Shown piece after piece: positions 7,697 to 16,386 of a DNA stretch of 64,000 nucleotides. The notes under the pieces are model-generated. The model saw only the letters and a program-made list of their open reading frames with translations. It had not been told where the DNA came from and did not search any database. The position numbers were made by a program, and so were the translations under genes. Source of the DNA: Komagataeibacter diospyri. GTDB lineage: Bacteria > Pseudomonadota > Alphaproteobacteria > Acetobacterales > Acetobacteraceae. Each line of letters opens with the position of its first letter. Position 1 is the stretch's first letter. The DNA lies in NCBI RefSeq assembly GCF_006538165.1, contig NZ_BDLU01000056.1, positions 1 to 64,000 of the forward strand, written 5' to 3'.

Positions 7697-8659
7697 TCAG
7701 CGATCCGTCAGGCGGAATTCGATGCGCCGGTTGCGGGCAAGGGCCTCGGGTGATGTGCCGTGGTCCAGCGGCTGGTAATCGGAAAAGCCGGTTGCGGCCA
7801 GATGGTGCGGGTCGATCCCTTCGGCAATCAGCAGTTTGACCACTGTAATGGCACGGGCGGATGACAGTTCCCAATTGCTGGGGAAGGCGGTGTGAATCGG
7901 CTGGCGGTCGGCATGGCCATCCACGCGCAGGATCCAGGGTACATCGGATGGGATCTGGGCTGCCACCTGACGCAGGGTCTTGGCCAGTACCTTGATTTCC
8001 GCCGCTCCTTCCGGTGAAAGCTCGGCGCTGCCGACGGGGAACAGGACCTCGCTCTGGAACACGAAACGGTCGCCGACAATCTGCACGCCTTTGTGGTCCT
8101 GCATCACGCTGCGCAGGCGACCGAAGAATTCGGAACGGTACTGCTGTAGCTGCTCGACCTTTTTCGCCAGCGCCACATTCAGCTGCATGCCCAGATTGCT
8201 GATTTTCTGGTCGCGGTCATGCACCTCGTTCTCGGTCACTTCCAGTGCGGTACTGATGGCGGCCAACTGCGCGCGCAGCTGCGCCACCTGGTCATCCAGC
8301 GCCGTGGCGTGGGCCTGCGCACTGTCGCGCTCGCTGGTCTGCTGGTTCAGCTGCGCGGTCAGCGATGTCGCGGTGGCTACATCGGCATCATGCGCCTTGT
8401 GCAGGCTGGCGACCTCGCCCTGCAGGGATGTTGTATGACTTTTTTCAAGGGAGAGCATCTGCCCCAGCTTCGCCACCTCGCGTTCAAGCTGGTCAAGGGC
8501 CTGCTGGCGCTTGTTCAGTGTGACGGACAGGAAAGCCTGCCCCAGCACAAAAACAAGCAGCACGAATATGATGACCATCAGCAGCGTTGACAGTGCGTCA
8601 ACATAGCCGGGCCATGCATTCAGTTCGGAACGGATCGAGCGACGGGAACGGCGCGCCAT
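7697..8659 (-). CDS. MotB/OmpA-type peptidoglycan-binding stator-like protein
   Basis: The 320-residue protein has a basic N terminus, one membrane helix near residues 18-42 with an embedded aspartate (GYVDALSTLL, D21, in the place of the proton-binding Asp of MotB-like stators), a long coiled coil (about 45-165) and a C-terminal OmpA domain (165-320; FPVGSAELSPEG, DGHADRQPI, SSARA, NRRIEFRL). It ends a three-gene operon 27 bp after the MotA/TolQ-like gene. No flagellar genes are nearby, so it is more likely part of an envelope proton-channel complex than of a flagellum. Confidence 0.83.
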   Translation of the reverse strand: MARRSRRSIRSELNAWPGYVDALSTLLMVIIFVLLVFVLGQAFLSVTLNKRQQALDQLEREVAKLGQMLSLEKSHTTSLQGEVASLHKAHDADVATATSLTAQLNQQTSERDSAQAHATALDDQVAQLRAQLAAISTALEVTENEVHDRDQKISNLGMQLNVALAKKVEQLQQYRSEFFGRLRSVMQDHKGVQIVGDRFVFQSEVLFPVGSAELSPEGAAEIKVLAKTLRQVAAQIPSDVPWILRVDGHADRQPIHTAFPSNWELSSARAITVVKLLIAEGIDPHHLAATGFSDYQPLDHGTSPEALARNRRIEFRLTDR

Positions 8660-8686
8660 GGGATGAACCTCAGCCTTGGGATACGG

Positions 8687-9733
8687 TCAGGAAGCGGAGT
8701 GGTTCGTTCCGGGGGCGCTTGCGGCGATGGTGCGTGCAAGCAGGCGCAGGTCGTTGCGAATGTCGGTTGCGATCTGCTCCCGTCCCGCGGCGGATTCCTG
8801 CACCAGCCGGGCCAGCAGGGATTCGATGCCCTGCAGGTGCTCCTCGCCCCGGCTGTCCGCCAGCTGCGCCAGACGGTCGTTCAGCGCGGTGAGCAGGCGC
8901 TGTTCCTGTGCACGGGTTTCCTCGCTGCGGGCCAGCAGGATCTGGAGTTTTTCCATGTTTTCGGCGGTGTGTTCCAAAAGCGCCTGCACATAGGCCGGAA
9001 TGCTGGCGTCATTGCCGCCAACCTGCAGCCCGCCCGCCGAAAGGCGGGTGATGGTGGCCAGCCATTCTTCCAGTTCGTTGAAGAAGCGCGTCTGTGCCTG
9101 TCCTGCCGTAAGATCCAGAAAACCCAGAACCAGCGCGCCCGCCAGCCCGAACATGGACCCCGAAAACGCGGTGCCCATGCCATGCAGCGGACCCGCCAGC
9201 CCGGATTTGAGCTGGTCGAACATGACGGTAGTGTCCCCGCTCCCTACCGACATGTTGCCAATCACGTCGGCAATGGAGCCAACTGTCAGCAGCAGGCCGT
9301 AGAACGTGCCCAGCAGGCCAAGGAAGATCAGCAGCCCGGTCAGGTAGCGTGACAGTTCGCGTCCTTCATCCAGGCGCGCCGACAGGCTGTCCAGCAGCGA
9401 CTGCATGACCGGGGCGGACAGGGTCAGCCTGCGCCCCTTGTCATGCGTGGCCAGCATGGACGCCATGGGGGCCAGCAGGCGCGGCGGCGGCGGGGTAGTC
9501 AGGCCTTCGCGCGGGTGGCGCAGGATGTTGACCCAGCGGACTTCGGGGATCAGCCGCAGGATCATGGAAATGTTCCACCCGATGCCCAGCAGCAGGATGC
9601 CGATGATCAGGCCATCAAGATAGGGATTGTTGCAGAAGGCCTGATACAGTGTGGAGGAAAGCAGGGCTGTGACAACCCCGACCGCCAGAAGGAACAGCAG
9701 AACCCGGACAAGATAGGTGGTCGGTCGTGTCAC
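8687..9733 (-). CDS. MotA/TolQ/ExbB-family proton channel protein
   Basis: A 348-residue inner-membrane protein with helices near residues 8-28, 40-60, 130-156 and 182-210; the last two match the MotA_TolQ_ExbB core (LGLLGTFYGLLLTVG and GMGTAFSGSMFGLAGALVLG). A C-terminal cytoplasmic coiled coil (about 250-340) follows. It is encoded between an exported OmpA-domain protein and a MotB-like protein, so the pair probably forms an ion-driven channel acting on the cell wall. Zorya ZorAB is architecturally similar, but no ZorC, ZorD or ZorE gene is present. Confidence 0.83.
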   Translation of the reverse strand: MTRPTTYLVRVLLFLLAVGVVTALLSSTLYQAFCNNPYLDGLIIGILLLGIGWNISMILRLIPEVRWVNILRHPREGLTTPPPPRLLAPMASMLATHDKGRRLTLSAPVMQSLLDSLSARLDEGRELSRYLTGLLIFLGLLGTFYGLLLTVGSIADVIGNMSVGSGDTTVMFDQLKSGLAGPLHGMGTAFSGSMFGLAGALVLGFLDLTAGQAQTRFFNELEEWLATITRLSAGGLQVGGNDASIPAYVQALLEHTAENMEKLQILLARSEETRAQEQRLLTALNDRLAQLADSRGEEHLQGIESLLARLVQESAAGREQIATDIRNDLRLLARTIAASAPGTNHSAS

Positions 9734-9745
9734 GCAGTGGTTTCC

Positions 9746-10570
9746 TTAACGCGAAGGTGAGCCTGTAGCGTTTGAGGCCACCACACCCGAACGGGTGACG
9801 TCAATACAATCCGCGCCCGCCCCGTGCGCATTTTCATCGGGCAGGCCCACCGCGCGGACATAGATACGCGTGGGTGCGATACCGGCGTGCAGCAGCACCG
9901 AACGGGCCGCAAGCCCGCGCGACAGCGCAACACGGCGGGGTGTGGACGGATCATCGGCGCGGCCTTCGCCGTAGGCCGCGATGCTGATGTGCTGGTCGGG
10001 CAGCTTCTGCATGACTGTGGCAAATGTTTGCAGCGCCGAAATCATGCGTGAATTCATATCCGCTGACTGCGTGGTGAAGTGCAGGCGCGTACCGCCGGCA
10101 ATCCGTTCCGCCCGCCCGCGCGCCTGCGGGTCGGCCTTGACCTCGGGCGGCATGGGAAAGGGATGCTGCGGCACATGCAGTTCCGGTGGCCGCAGGACGG
10201 GATTGGCGGGCGGTTGGGTCGCGACCGGTGGCAGGGAGGCGATGGCCGCAGGCGATGCAATGGCCGTGGCGGGCGCGTGGCTGCCGGGAATATCTCCGGT
10301 GGCACTGCCGCCAGTGCCGCTGGCACCCGCCACGTTGCCGTTGCCCGTTGTCGTGCTGGTCGTGGTGCCGGTGGGGGAGGCGGACATGCTGCCGCCATCG
10401 GGCAGCATGGCGGGGCGTCGTGGCGCGCCCAGCGCATCAAGTGCATTCCTGCTGGTCGTAACCTGCGCATGGGCACCAGCAATGGGGGCGGACAGCCCGA
10501 CTGCCACGGCGCCCAGTACGATCAGCCCACGCAGGGAGCGGCGGTGAAAAGGGGAGGATATGTATTGCAT
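9746..10570 (-). CDS. Exported OmpA-family protein
   Basis: The start at 10570 (MQYISSPFHRRSLRG) gives 274 residues with a clear signal peptide cleaved near AGAHAQ. A low-complexity Ser/Thr/Gly/Ala and Pro linker (about 45-140) precedes a C-terminal OmpA-like domain (about 155-260) with FTTQSADMN, AYGEGRADDP, RRVALSRGLAARSVL and RIYVRAVG. It is first in the operon with the MotA- and MotB-like genes (12-bp gap), suggesting a periplasmic partner or wall anchor. An upstream ATG would add 13 residues and spoil the signal peptide. Confidence 0.8.
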   Translation of the reverse strand: MQYISSPFHRRSLRGLIVLGAVAVGLSAPIAGAHAQVTTSRNALDALGAPRRPAMLPDGGSMSASPTGTTTSTTTGNGNVAGASGTGGSATGDIPGSHAPATAIASPAAIASLPPVATQPPANPVLRPPELHVPQHPFPMPPEVKADPQARGRAERIAGGTRLHFTTQSADMNSRMISALQTFATVMQKLPDQHISIAAYGEGRADDPSTPRRVALSRGLAARSVLLHAGIAPTRIYVRAVGLPDENAHGAGADCIDVTRSGVVASNATGSPSR

Positions 10571-10642
10571 CGTGTCCGGCAGGCTACCGGGCGACGGGCG
10601 GGGGCGCAATCGGCAAACGGGTCACACCCGCGCCCCCGGACA

Positions 10643-11470
10643 TCAGGCGATGCTGCTGGCCACCAGTTCGCGCAGCGGTCCATGCAGCTGCGGGTTGCCC
10701 GCGACCGCGTCGATGGAGGCGCCAAGGTCATTGAGGTCAATGCCTTCAGGATCGGTGGCGTAACCACCCGCTTCACGCACCAGCAGGATGCCGGCCGCGC
10801 AGTCCCACGGCTTGATGCCCATTTCCCAGTAGCCATCATAACGCCCCGCCGCGACCCATGCGAGGTCGAGCGCAGCTGCGCCGAATCGGCGGATACCAGC
10901 TACCTGCGGCATGAGCGCGCCCAGCGTGCGCGCGAACGACAGGCGGTTGCGGGCCGAAACCCTGGCAAACGGGATGCCGGTTGCAAACAGGGCCTCGTTC
11001 ATCGACCGGCGGGCGGATACGCGCAGCCTGCGGTCGTTGAGGAACGCCCCCACACCCTTTTCGGCCCAGAACATTTCGTTGGCGGCCGGGTTGTACACCA
11101 GGCCCGCCACGATCTCGATCGTGCCATCGGGCAGGCGGCGCTGCAGGCCGATCGAAATGGCCCAGTGCGGGATGCCGTGCAGGAAGTTGGTCGTGCCATC
11201 CAGCGGATCGACGATCCAGCGCCACGTCCACCCCTCATTCCCCGAGGCACCGCTTTCTTCCATCAGGAAGGCATAGCCGGGGCGGGCGCGCGCCAGTTCC
11301 TCGCGGATGGCGGTTTCGGCCCGCAGGTCGGCCTGCGACACGAAATCGCCAGGGCCCTTGATGCTGACCTGAAGCTGCTCGACTTCGTTGAAGTCACGCA
11401 GAAGACGGCGTGCAGCCTTCTGGGCAGCGTTCTGCATCACCGTCATATGGGGAGAGAGTCGCATTGCCAC
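10643..11470 (-). CDS. suhB: Inositol monophosphatase family protein SuhB
   Basis: Mg2+/Li+-sensitive phosphatase fold. The 275-residue protein has metal ligands E71/E72, the WIVDPLDGTTNFLHG motif (D88, D91) and the second motif with PWD at 221-223. In enterobacteria SuhB also acts in rRNA antitermination; which role dominates here cannot be told. It is followed upstream on the same strand by efp after a terminator, so it is probably a separate unit. An internal ATG two codons later is possible. Confidence 0.92.
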   Translation of the reverse strand: MAMRLSPHMTVMQNAAQKAARRLLRDFNEVEQLQVSIKGPGDFVSQADLRAETAIREELARARPGYAFLMEESGASGNEGWTWRWIVDPLDGTTNFLHGIPHWAISIGLQRRLPDGTIEIVAGLVYNPAANEMFWAEKGVGAFLNDRRLRVSARRSMNEALFATGIPFARVSARNRLSFARTLGALMPQVAGIRRFGAAALDLAWVAAGRYDGYWEMGIKPWDCAAGILLVREAGGYATDPEGIDLNDLGASIDAVAGNPQLHGPLRELVASSIA

Positions 11471-11520
11471 GGTGATCGGTCCTGTCTGGTTCGTGCGGTG
11501 GAACGGAGGGTCGGGGGTTT

Positions 11521-11563
11521 GAAAAACCGGCCCGTGCGGGATGGGGACACCCCGGCACGGGCT
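11521..11563 (-). terminator. Terminator after efp
   Basis: On the minus strand AGCCCGTGC and GCACGGGCC form a stem followed by GGTTTTTC, ten bases past the efp stop. Confidence 0.75.
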
Positions 11564-11572
11564 GGTGGATGG

Positions 11573-12139
11573 TCAGGACTTGGCGCGTTCGACGTAGGTG
11601 CTGTCCTCGGTGCGGACCACGATACGCTCACCCGCTTCGATGAAGGGGGGCACCATGGTCTTGACACCGTTGGACAGGCGCGCGGGCTTGTAGGACGAGC
11701 TTGCGGTCTGGCCCTTCACCACGGGGTCGGCCTCGACCACTTCCAGTGTGACCTGCGCGGGCAGGACGACGCCAACCGGATCGCCTTCGACCAGGTTCAG
11801 CACCAGCGTCATGTTGTCCTGCAGGAACGGCGCCTGGTCACCCAGCAGGTCCAGCGGCAGGATCAGCTGTTCGAACGTTTCGGGGTCCATCAGCACGATG
11901 TTGTCGCCGTCCATGTAGGAGTAGGTGTATTCCTTCTCCTCGGTCATCAGGCGCTCAACGGTGTCGGCGGTGCGCCAGCGTTCGTTGGTCTTGTTGCCGG
12001 TCTTGAGGTCGCGCATCTCCACCTGGATGAATGCACCGCCCTTGCCCGGCGTGATGATCTGCTGCTTCAGGACCGTCCAGCGACGGCCGTCGTGCTCAAT
12101 AACCTGTCCGGCGCGGATCAGGTTTGCCTGCTGCTTCAT
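11573..12139 (-). CDS. efp: Elongation factor P
   Basis: Relieves ribosome stalling at polyproline stretches. The protein has 188 residues with the KOW-like N domain and two OB domains. The loop TPGKGGAF carries K33, equivalent to E. coli K34, the lysine that receives beta-lysine. The modification genes epmB (same strand, 85 bp upstream) and epmA (divergent from epmB) are adjacent, so the whole pathway is encoded together. Confidence 0.97.
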   Translation of the reverse strand: MKQQANLIRAGQVIEHDGRRWTVLKQQIITPGKGGAFIQVEMRDLKTGNKTNERWRTADTVERLMTEEKEYTYSYMDGDNIVLMDPETFEQLILPLDLLGDQAPFLQDNMTLVLNLVEGDPVGVVLPAQVTLEVVEADPVVKGQTASSSYKPARLSNGVKTMVPPFIEAGERIVVRTEDSTYVERAKS

Positions 12140-12224
12140 GGTGGTCCCTGTATGGTTGTGGGAAGTATGGCGGTTCGGCTTCTAGCGCCCCACGCGCGTC
12201 AGGGCAAGGTTGCGGGCTGTCTTT

Positions 12225-13283
12225 TCAGCCGGGTTCGCGTGCAAGCCGGTGTATTGTGCCATCGGGCGCACGCACCCGCAGGGCGCCGTCCGGACCTGTA
12301 TGCAGGTAATCGGGGGCAATGGGCACCTTTCCGTGACCGCCGGGGATATCAATTACATAGGTTGGCCATGCAATGCCCGTCACCCGCCCGCGCAGGGCGG
12401 CCAGAAGGCGCTGCCCCTCACGGATTGGCACATGAAAGCGCGCGGTCCCGGGGGCGGGATCAAGCTGGTGCAGGTAATAGGGGCGGATGCGGGCGGCCAC
12501 CTGTGCGCGCAGCAGGGCCTCGAGCGCTTCGGGTGTGTCGTTGACCCCGCGCAGCAGCACGGACTGGCCCAGCACCGGAATCGCGCGTGCCTGCACGCGG
12601 CGGATGGCGGCGCGGGCGGAGGGGGTGAGTTCACGGGCATGGTTGACATGCGCCACCAGCCATATGGAACGCGTGGTTTCCAGCGCATCTGCCATGTCGT
12701 CATTCAGACGCGCGGGGTCGGCCACCGGCACGCGGGAATGGATGCGGATGGTGTGGATATGATCCATTCCCTCCAGCGCCGTCATGATCGCGCGCATGCG
12801 ACGCGGGGACAGCATCAGCGGATCACCCCCGGTCATCACGACTTCATGAATGTCGGTATGGGTGCGCAGCCAGTCCAGCGCCCGTTCAAGGGCCGCGTCA
12901 TCCAGCACGCCCCCGCCGGGGCCGACATGTTCGCGCCGGAAGCAGAAACGGCAGTACAGCGGGCAGACCAGCAGCGGCTTGAGCAGCGCGCGGTCGGCAT
13001 AGCGATGCACGATTCCCGGTACGGGGGACAGGGCGTCATCTCCGATCGGGTCGGGGTTTTCCGTCGGGTCTGTATGGCATTCCGTAACGTCAGGTATGAC
13101 CTGCCGCCCGATCGGGTCATCGGGACTTTCGATCAATCCGGCAAATGCAGGCGGGATGGCGGTTGCGTACTGCCGGGCCACCTGTTCCAGCGCCGGGACC
13201 TGCGTGGGGGTAACCAGTCCTGCTTCCAGCAGGTCCGTTACGGTGCGCAGCGTGCGCGTGGGGGGATTGACCGATGATGCCAT
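12225..13283 (-). CDS. epmB: EF-P (R)-beta-lysine 2,3-aminomutase EpmB
   Basis: Radical SAM/PLP enzyme converting (S)-lysine to (R)-beta-lysine for EF-P. The 352-residue protein carries the CxxxCxxC cluster motif (C107, C111, C114 in CPLYCRFCFR), the GGDPL motif, and a C-terminal PLP region. It lacks the large C-terminal extension of true catabolic lysine aminomutases, and its neighbours efp and epmA settle the role. The start overlaps the 5' leader of the divergent epmA. Confidence 0.95.
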   Translation of the reverse strand: MASSVNPPTRTLRTVTDLLEAGLVTPTQVPALEQVARQYATAIPPAFAGLIESPDDPIGRQVIPDVTECHTDPTENPDPIGDDALSPVPGIVHRYADRALLKPLLVCPLYCRFCFRREHVGPGGGVLDDAALERALDWLRTHTDIHEVVMTGGDPLMLSPRRMRAIMTALEGMDHIHTIRIHSRVPVADPARLNDDMADALETTRSIWLVAHVNHARELTPSARAAIRRVQARAIPVLGQSVLLRGVNDTPEALEALLRAQVAARIRPYYLHQLDPAPGTARFHVPIREGQRLLAALRGRVTGIAWPTYVIDIPGGHGKVPIAPDYLHTGPDGALRVRAPDGTIHRLAREPG

Positions 13284-13333
13284 GCCGGGGCTGTACTGCG
13301 CCCGCCTGTCCGCTGCAACCGGAGATCCCGCCC

Positions 13334-14353
13334 ATGCCCGATTCTATCGCTCCCCATCCCGATTCCGCCCGTATTGCCGACCGGTTGCCGTTCCTGCTGC
13401 GGCGTAACCTCGTGCTGCGTGGCGTCCGGGCGTTTTTTGACGCGCGTGGGTATGTGGAGGTGGAAACCCCCTATGCCGTGCCGACTCCGGGTGAGGAAGT
13501 CCACCTGAAGGTGTTCCGCACCGAACGGGCGGGTGCGGATGGTACCCGCCAGCCGCTATGGCTGCACACCAGCCCGGAATTCGCCATGAAGCGGATCGTG
13601 GCGGCTACCGGCCTGCCGGTGTACCAGTTGGCCCGCGTGTGGCGGAATGCGGAAGGCAGCAGGCTGCATGCGCATGAATTCACCATGCTGGAATGGTATC
13701 GCCCCGGCGCCACGCTAGCTGCCTTGATGGACGAAACGGAAACCCTGCTTCGTGGCGTCCTGCCGCCCGTTGTGAGGGCTGGCGGCGATGACATCAGTAT
13801 CAATGCCCCCTTTGAACGGCTGCGTGTTGCGGATGCATTCCATCGCTACGCCGGTGTGGACATTCTGGCGAACGAGGGGGATGCCGTATCCCTTGCCCGT
13901 GCGGCAGGCTGCGACCTGCGGCAGGGCGAGACATGGGAAGACCTGTTCTTTCGCCTGATGATGGCGCGGATCGAGCCGCATATCGGCCGTACGCGCCCTA
14001 CCTTCCTGACCCACTGGCCGGCAAGTCAGGCGGCCCTTGCGCGCCGTGACCCGGCGGATCCGCGCGTGGCGCTGCGTTTTGAACTGTATGCGGGCGGGAT
14101 CGAACTGGCGAATGCGTTCGAGGAACTGACCGACAGCACCGAACAGCGCCAGCGTTTCGAGGCCGACCGTGCGCGGCGGCTGGCGCTTTATCCCGATGAA
14201 GCCGGTCTGGACTGGCCGGTGGATGAAGCCTTCCTGTCTGCACTCGACCAGCTTCCGCCATGCGCGGGGATCGCCCTTGGTCTTGACCGGCTGGTGATGC
14301 TGGCGGCAGGCACCGGGCGGATCAGTGATGTGCAGTGGATGGGGGAAGGCTGA
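13334..14353 (+). CDS. epmA: EF-P lysine ligase EpmA (PoxA/GenX)
   Basis: Class II lysyl-tRNA-synthetase-like enzyme, without an anticodon domain, that attaches beta-lysine to EF-P. The start at 13334 follows GGAG by nine bases and gives 339 residues; an in-frame codon at 13274 would overlap epmB. Class II motifs are visible: VETPYAVPTPG (motif 1), RVWRNAEGSRLHAHEFTMLE (motif 2) and GIALGLDRLVMLAAG (motif 3). It faces epmB across a short shared promoter region. Confidence 0.95.
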   Translation: MPDSIAPHPDSARIADRLPFLLRRNLVLRGVRAFFDARGYVEVETPYAVPTPGEEVHLKVFRTERAGADGTRQPLWLHTSPEFAMKRIVAATGLPVYQLARVWRNAEGSRLHAHEFTMLEWYRPGATLAALMDETETLLRGVLPPVVRAGGDDISINAPFERLRVADAFHRYAGVDILANEGDAVSLARAAGCDLRQGETWEDLFFRLMMARIEPHIGRTRPTFLTHWPASQAALARRDPADPRVALRFELYAGGIELANAFEELTDSTEQRQRFEADRARRLALYPDEAGLDWPVDEAFLSALDQLPPCAGIALGLDRLVMLAAGTGRISDVQWMGEG

Positions 14354-14361
14354 AGAACAAG

Positions 14362-14438
14362 AAGTTTTTGGTGAAGCTTTTGTCAGAAAGCTTCGAAGAA
14401 CGCTGCTTTTTAGAAAAAGGCGGCACCCAAAAACTTCT
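14362..14438 (+). repeat. Cloverleaf intergenic repeat, copy 3
   Basis: AAGTTTTTGG and CCAAAAACTT outer arms enclose GAAGC..GCTTC and GC(T)GC..GGCGGC hairpins. It fills the gap between convergent epmA and thiE, with T-runs leaving in both directions. Confidence 0.8.
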
Positions 14439-14446
14439 GTTATTTT

Positions 14447-15082
14447 TTAAATGGTTTCCGCCGCCGAGATTGCCGCGTTCATGGCGCGTACTCCCGCACC
14501 CGGCCCATCGGGGTGGGACCAGACCGCGCTGATGACCGACAGGAAATCAGCCCCCGCACGCACCAGTGTCGCGCAGTTATCGGGATTGATGCCGCCGATG
14601 GCCACGACGGGCAGTTCGATCATGCTGCTCCACCATGTCAGCAGGGCGGGATCGGCGCGGATTTCGGTTTCCTTGGAAGGGGAGGGGAAAAACGCGCCAA
14701 ACGCCACGTAATCGGCTCCGGCCTCACCCGCGCGCAGGGCCATGTCGCGGCTGTCGTAGCACGAAACGCCCAGTTGCAGTCCGTCACCCAGTATGCGCCG
14801 GGCCGTGTCCACATCCGTATCGTCCATGCCCACATGCGCCCCGTCACACCCGCAGGCGACGGCAAGGTCGGGCCGGTCATTCATGATGAAGGCCACGTCA
14901 CGCGCATGGGCCACGGGCTGCAGAACGTCCACCGCACGGCGGATCGTGTCATCATCCACGTTTTTCAGGCGCAGTTGCACGGCCGCAACCGGGCCTGCGT
15001 CCAGCGCCTCGGCCAGACGGGGGGCGAACGCCGCCGGATCAAGCGATTCGGGGGTGATGAGGTAAAGCTGGCAATCAGTCAT
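14447..15082 (-). CDS. thiE: Thiamine-phosphate synthase
   Basis: Joins HMP-pyrophosphate and thiazole phosphate to thiamine monophosphate. The 211-residue TIM barrel has QLRLKN, IMNDRPDLA, GAHVGMDD, GVSCYDS, YVAFGAFFPSPSK and AIGGINPDN, the usual ThiE blocks. It overlaps the upstream hypothetical gene by eight bases. No TPP riboswitch was recognised upstream of that pair. Confidence 0.94.
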   Translation of the reverse strand: MTDCQLYLITPESLDPAAFAPRLAEALDAGPVAAVQLRLKNVDDDTIRRAVDVLQPVAHARDVAFIMNDRPDLAVACGCDGAHVGMDDTDVDTARRILGDGLQLGVSCYDSRDMALRAGEAGADYVAFGAFFPSPSKETEIRADPALLTWWSSMIELPVVAIGGINPDNCATLVRAGADFLSVISAVWSHPDGPGAGVRAMNAAISAAETI

Positions 15083-15542
15083 GTCGGATTGATCCTATGC
15101 CACCATCGGGATGGCGAACAGCCCCCGGCATGGCATGTGCCCGCAGGTACTGCTCCAGAACATGCCCGGCGCCGCGCAGGGGCAGGTCCAGCGATGCGGG
15201 GCGTTGCGCCATGATGTGCCCGCCCGTAACCTGCGCCAGTGACACCAGGGCACGGTGCTGTGCCGCAGGTACATGCGCGATGACGCCACCCAGTCCCGCG
15301 CGCAGGGCTGCTGCGGCATGGCCCGCCGCCTGCCCGCAATCCAGCAGGGCGGGCAGCGGGCAGTCCGTCACCAGCGCCACCCACCATGGTACCCCCATGA
15401 CGCATCCGGCACCTGGAGGGGAAACCACGGTGCAGTTCACGCGTAACGATGCGGCCATGGCCATGACCAGTCCCAGGTCATGCGCGCAGGAAATGGTGAC
15501 GCAGGGGGCAGGGCGCATAGAATGGTCATGTTTGTCGATCAT
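15075..15542 (-). CDS. Hypothetical protein upstream of thiE
   Basis: A 155-residue frame, Ala/Gly/His-rich with several cysteines, no signal peptide and no motif I recognise. It overlaps thiE by eight bases and is divergent from the zapA operon (56-bp gap). It has no clear ribosome site; a second ATG at 15518 is an alternative start. The overlap supports a real translationally coupled gene, but function is unknown. Confidence 0.5.
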   Translation of the reverse strand: MIDKHDHSMRPAPCVTISCAHDLGLVMAMAASLRVNCTVVSPPGAGCVMGVPWWVALVTDCPLPALLDCGQAAGHAAAALRAGLGGVIAHVPAAQHRALVSLAQVTGGHIMAQRPASLDLPLRGAGHVLEQYLRAHAMPGAVRHPDGGIGSIRHD

Positions 15543-15598
15543 GCTTGACGTTGAAACCGCACCGCGCGATCAGTTCAAGGGGAGGAACGAGGGAAAGG

Positions 15599-15862
15599 AT
15601 GAACGTGTCTGATATTATCATGCCACCGGGGCAGGAAGTCGCCCCTTCCTCCTCGGAGACCGGGCAGGACCCGGTGGATCGTCTTGAACTCGCCCTGAAC
15701 CGTATTGCCTTCGCCCTTGACCGGCGCGCGGAACTGGCGTCCATCGCCCGTCCGTCCGGGCCAGAGGTGGACGTGCAGGCGCTGGCGGCCAATATAGATG
15801 TCCTGATCGCCCGCGTGCGTGACGTGCTGGGCGAAGACGAAGCTGACAGCGGGAAGGAATAA
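15599..15862 (+). CDS. Small coiled-coil protein upstream of zapA
   Basis: An 87-residue acidic protein with a disordered N terminus and helical heptad-like region (VDRLELALNRIAFALDRRAEL, DVQALAANIDVLIARVRDVL). The start at 15599 follows a GGGAAAGG stretch. It ends five bases before zapA, the position where many alphaproteobacteria carry a small coiled-coil (DUF4164-type) gene, so a link to ZapA or division is likely but unproven. Confidence 0.7.
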   Translation: MNVSDIIMPPGQEVAPSSSETGQDPVDRLELALNRIAFALDRRAELASIARPSGPEVDVQALAANIDVLIARVRDVLGEDEADSGKE

Positions 15863-15867
15863 CGGCC

Positions 15868-16209
15868 ATGAGTCAGGTGACCGTGCGCATCAACGGCTTT
15901 TCCTATGCCGTGGGCTGCAAGGAAGGGCAGGAAAAGCACCTGCAGGCCATGGCGCAGGAAGTGGAACGGCGTATCGACCGCATCCGCGAACTGGGTGGCC
16001 ATAGTGGTGAAGGCCGCCTGCTGGCCCTTGCCGCCCTGCTGATGGCTGATGAAATCCATGACCTTACGGCGGAAAAGATGTCTTCCGATACCGCCCATCA
16101 ACTGGCGGCGGGCCGTCAGGCGCGGATCGAGAACGAACGCCGCCGCGATCAGCTGGCGCATCTGGCTGAACGTGCGGAAAACATTGCAGCCGCGATGGAA
16201 GAAGACTAG
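15868..16209 (+). CDS. zapA: Cell division protein ZapA
   Basis: Promotes FtsZ protofilament bundling at the division ring. It has 113 residues with the ZapA head (VTVRINGFSYAVGCKEGQEKHL) and a C-terminal helix rich in charged residues that would form the tetramer coiled coil. It follows a small coiled-coil gene and precedes 6S RNA and fau, the standard proteobacterial order. Confidence 0.92.
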   Translation: MSQVTVRINGFSYAVGCKEGQEKHLQAMAQEVERRIDRIRELGGHSGEGRLLALAALLMADEIHDLTAEKMSSDTAHQLAAGRQARIENERRRDQLAHLAERAENIAAAMEED

Positions 16210-16211
16210 AT

Positions 16212-16372
16212 TGCAGGGGCGGGGCTGCCGGGTGCGTCAGGCATGATTCAACCCCTGGGCCGATAAGCACTTCCTAGGGAGCTGGCACTGTCGTGACCGT
16301 GGTCACGTTACCTGGCGCCCACCTGCGTCAGCAGGTCCGGGAGGGCTGATCCGACCAACGGCCATGGCGGCT
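16212..16372 (+). ncRNA. ssrS: 6S RNA
   Basis: The 177-bp zapA-fau gap is the classical 6S location. It contains CCCCTGGGCCGATAAGC, nearly identical to the CCCCUGAGCCGAUA block of the E. coli 6S 5' strand, and partly complementary flanks that would form a long rod around an open centre. 6S binds the sigma-70 holoenzyme and dampens transcription in stationary phase. The exact ends are estimates. Confidence 0.75.
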
Positions 16373-16386
16373 CCGTATATGTTTTC

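Noticed and set aside
8687..9733. Zorya defence system
   Set aside because: The MotA/MotB-like pair has the right architecture, but no ZorC, ZorD or ZorE gene flanks it; neighbours are an OmpA protein, suhB and a TPR gene.
9981..13277. Long plus-strand frames opposite the OmpA-like, suhB, efp and epmB genes
   Set aside because: They are antisense shadows of GC-rich genes, with no family motifs and no ribosome sites; the minus-strand genes have clear matches.
15060..15120. TPP riboswitch upstream of thiE
   Set aside because: thiE overlaps the upstream gene by eight bases and no THI-box motif was seen there or before the hypothetical gene.
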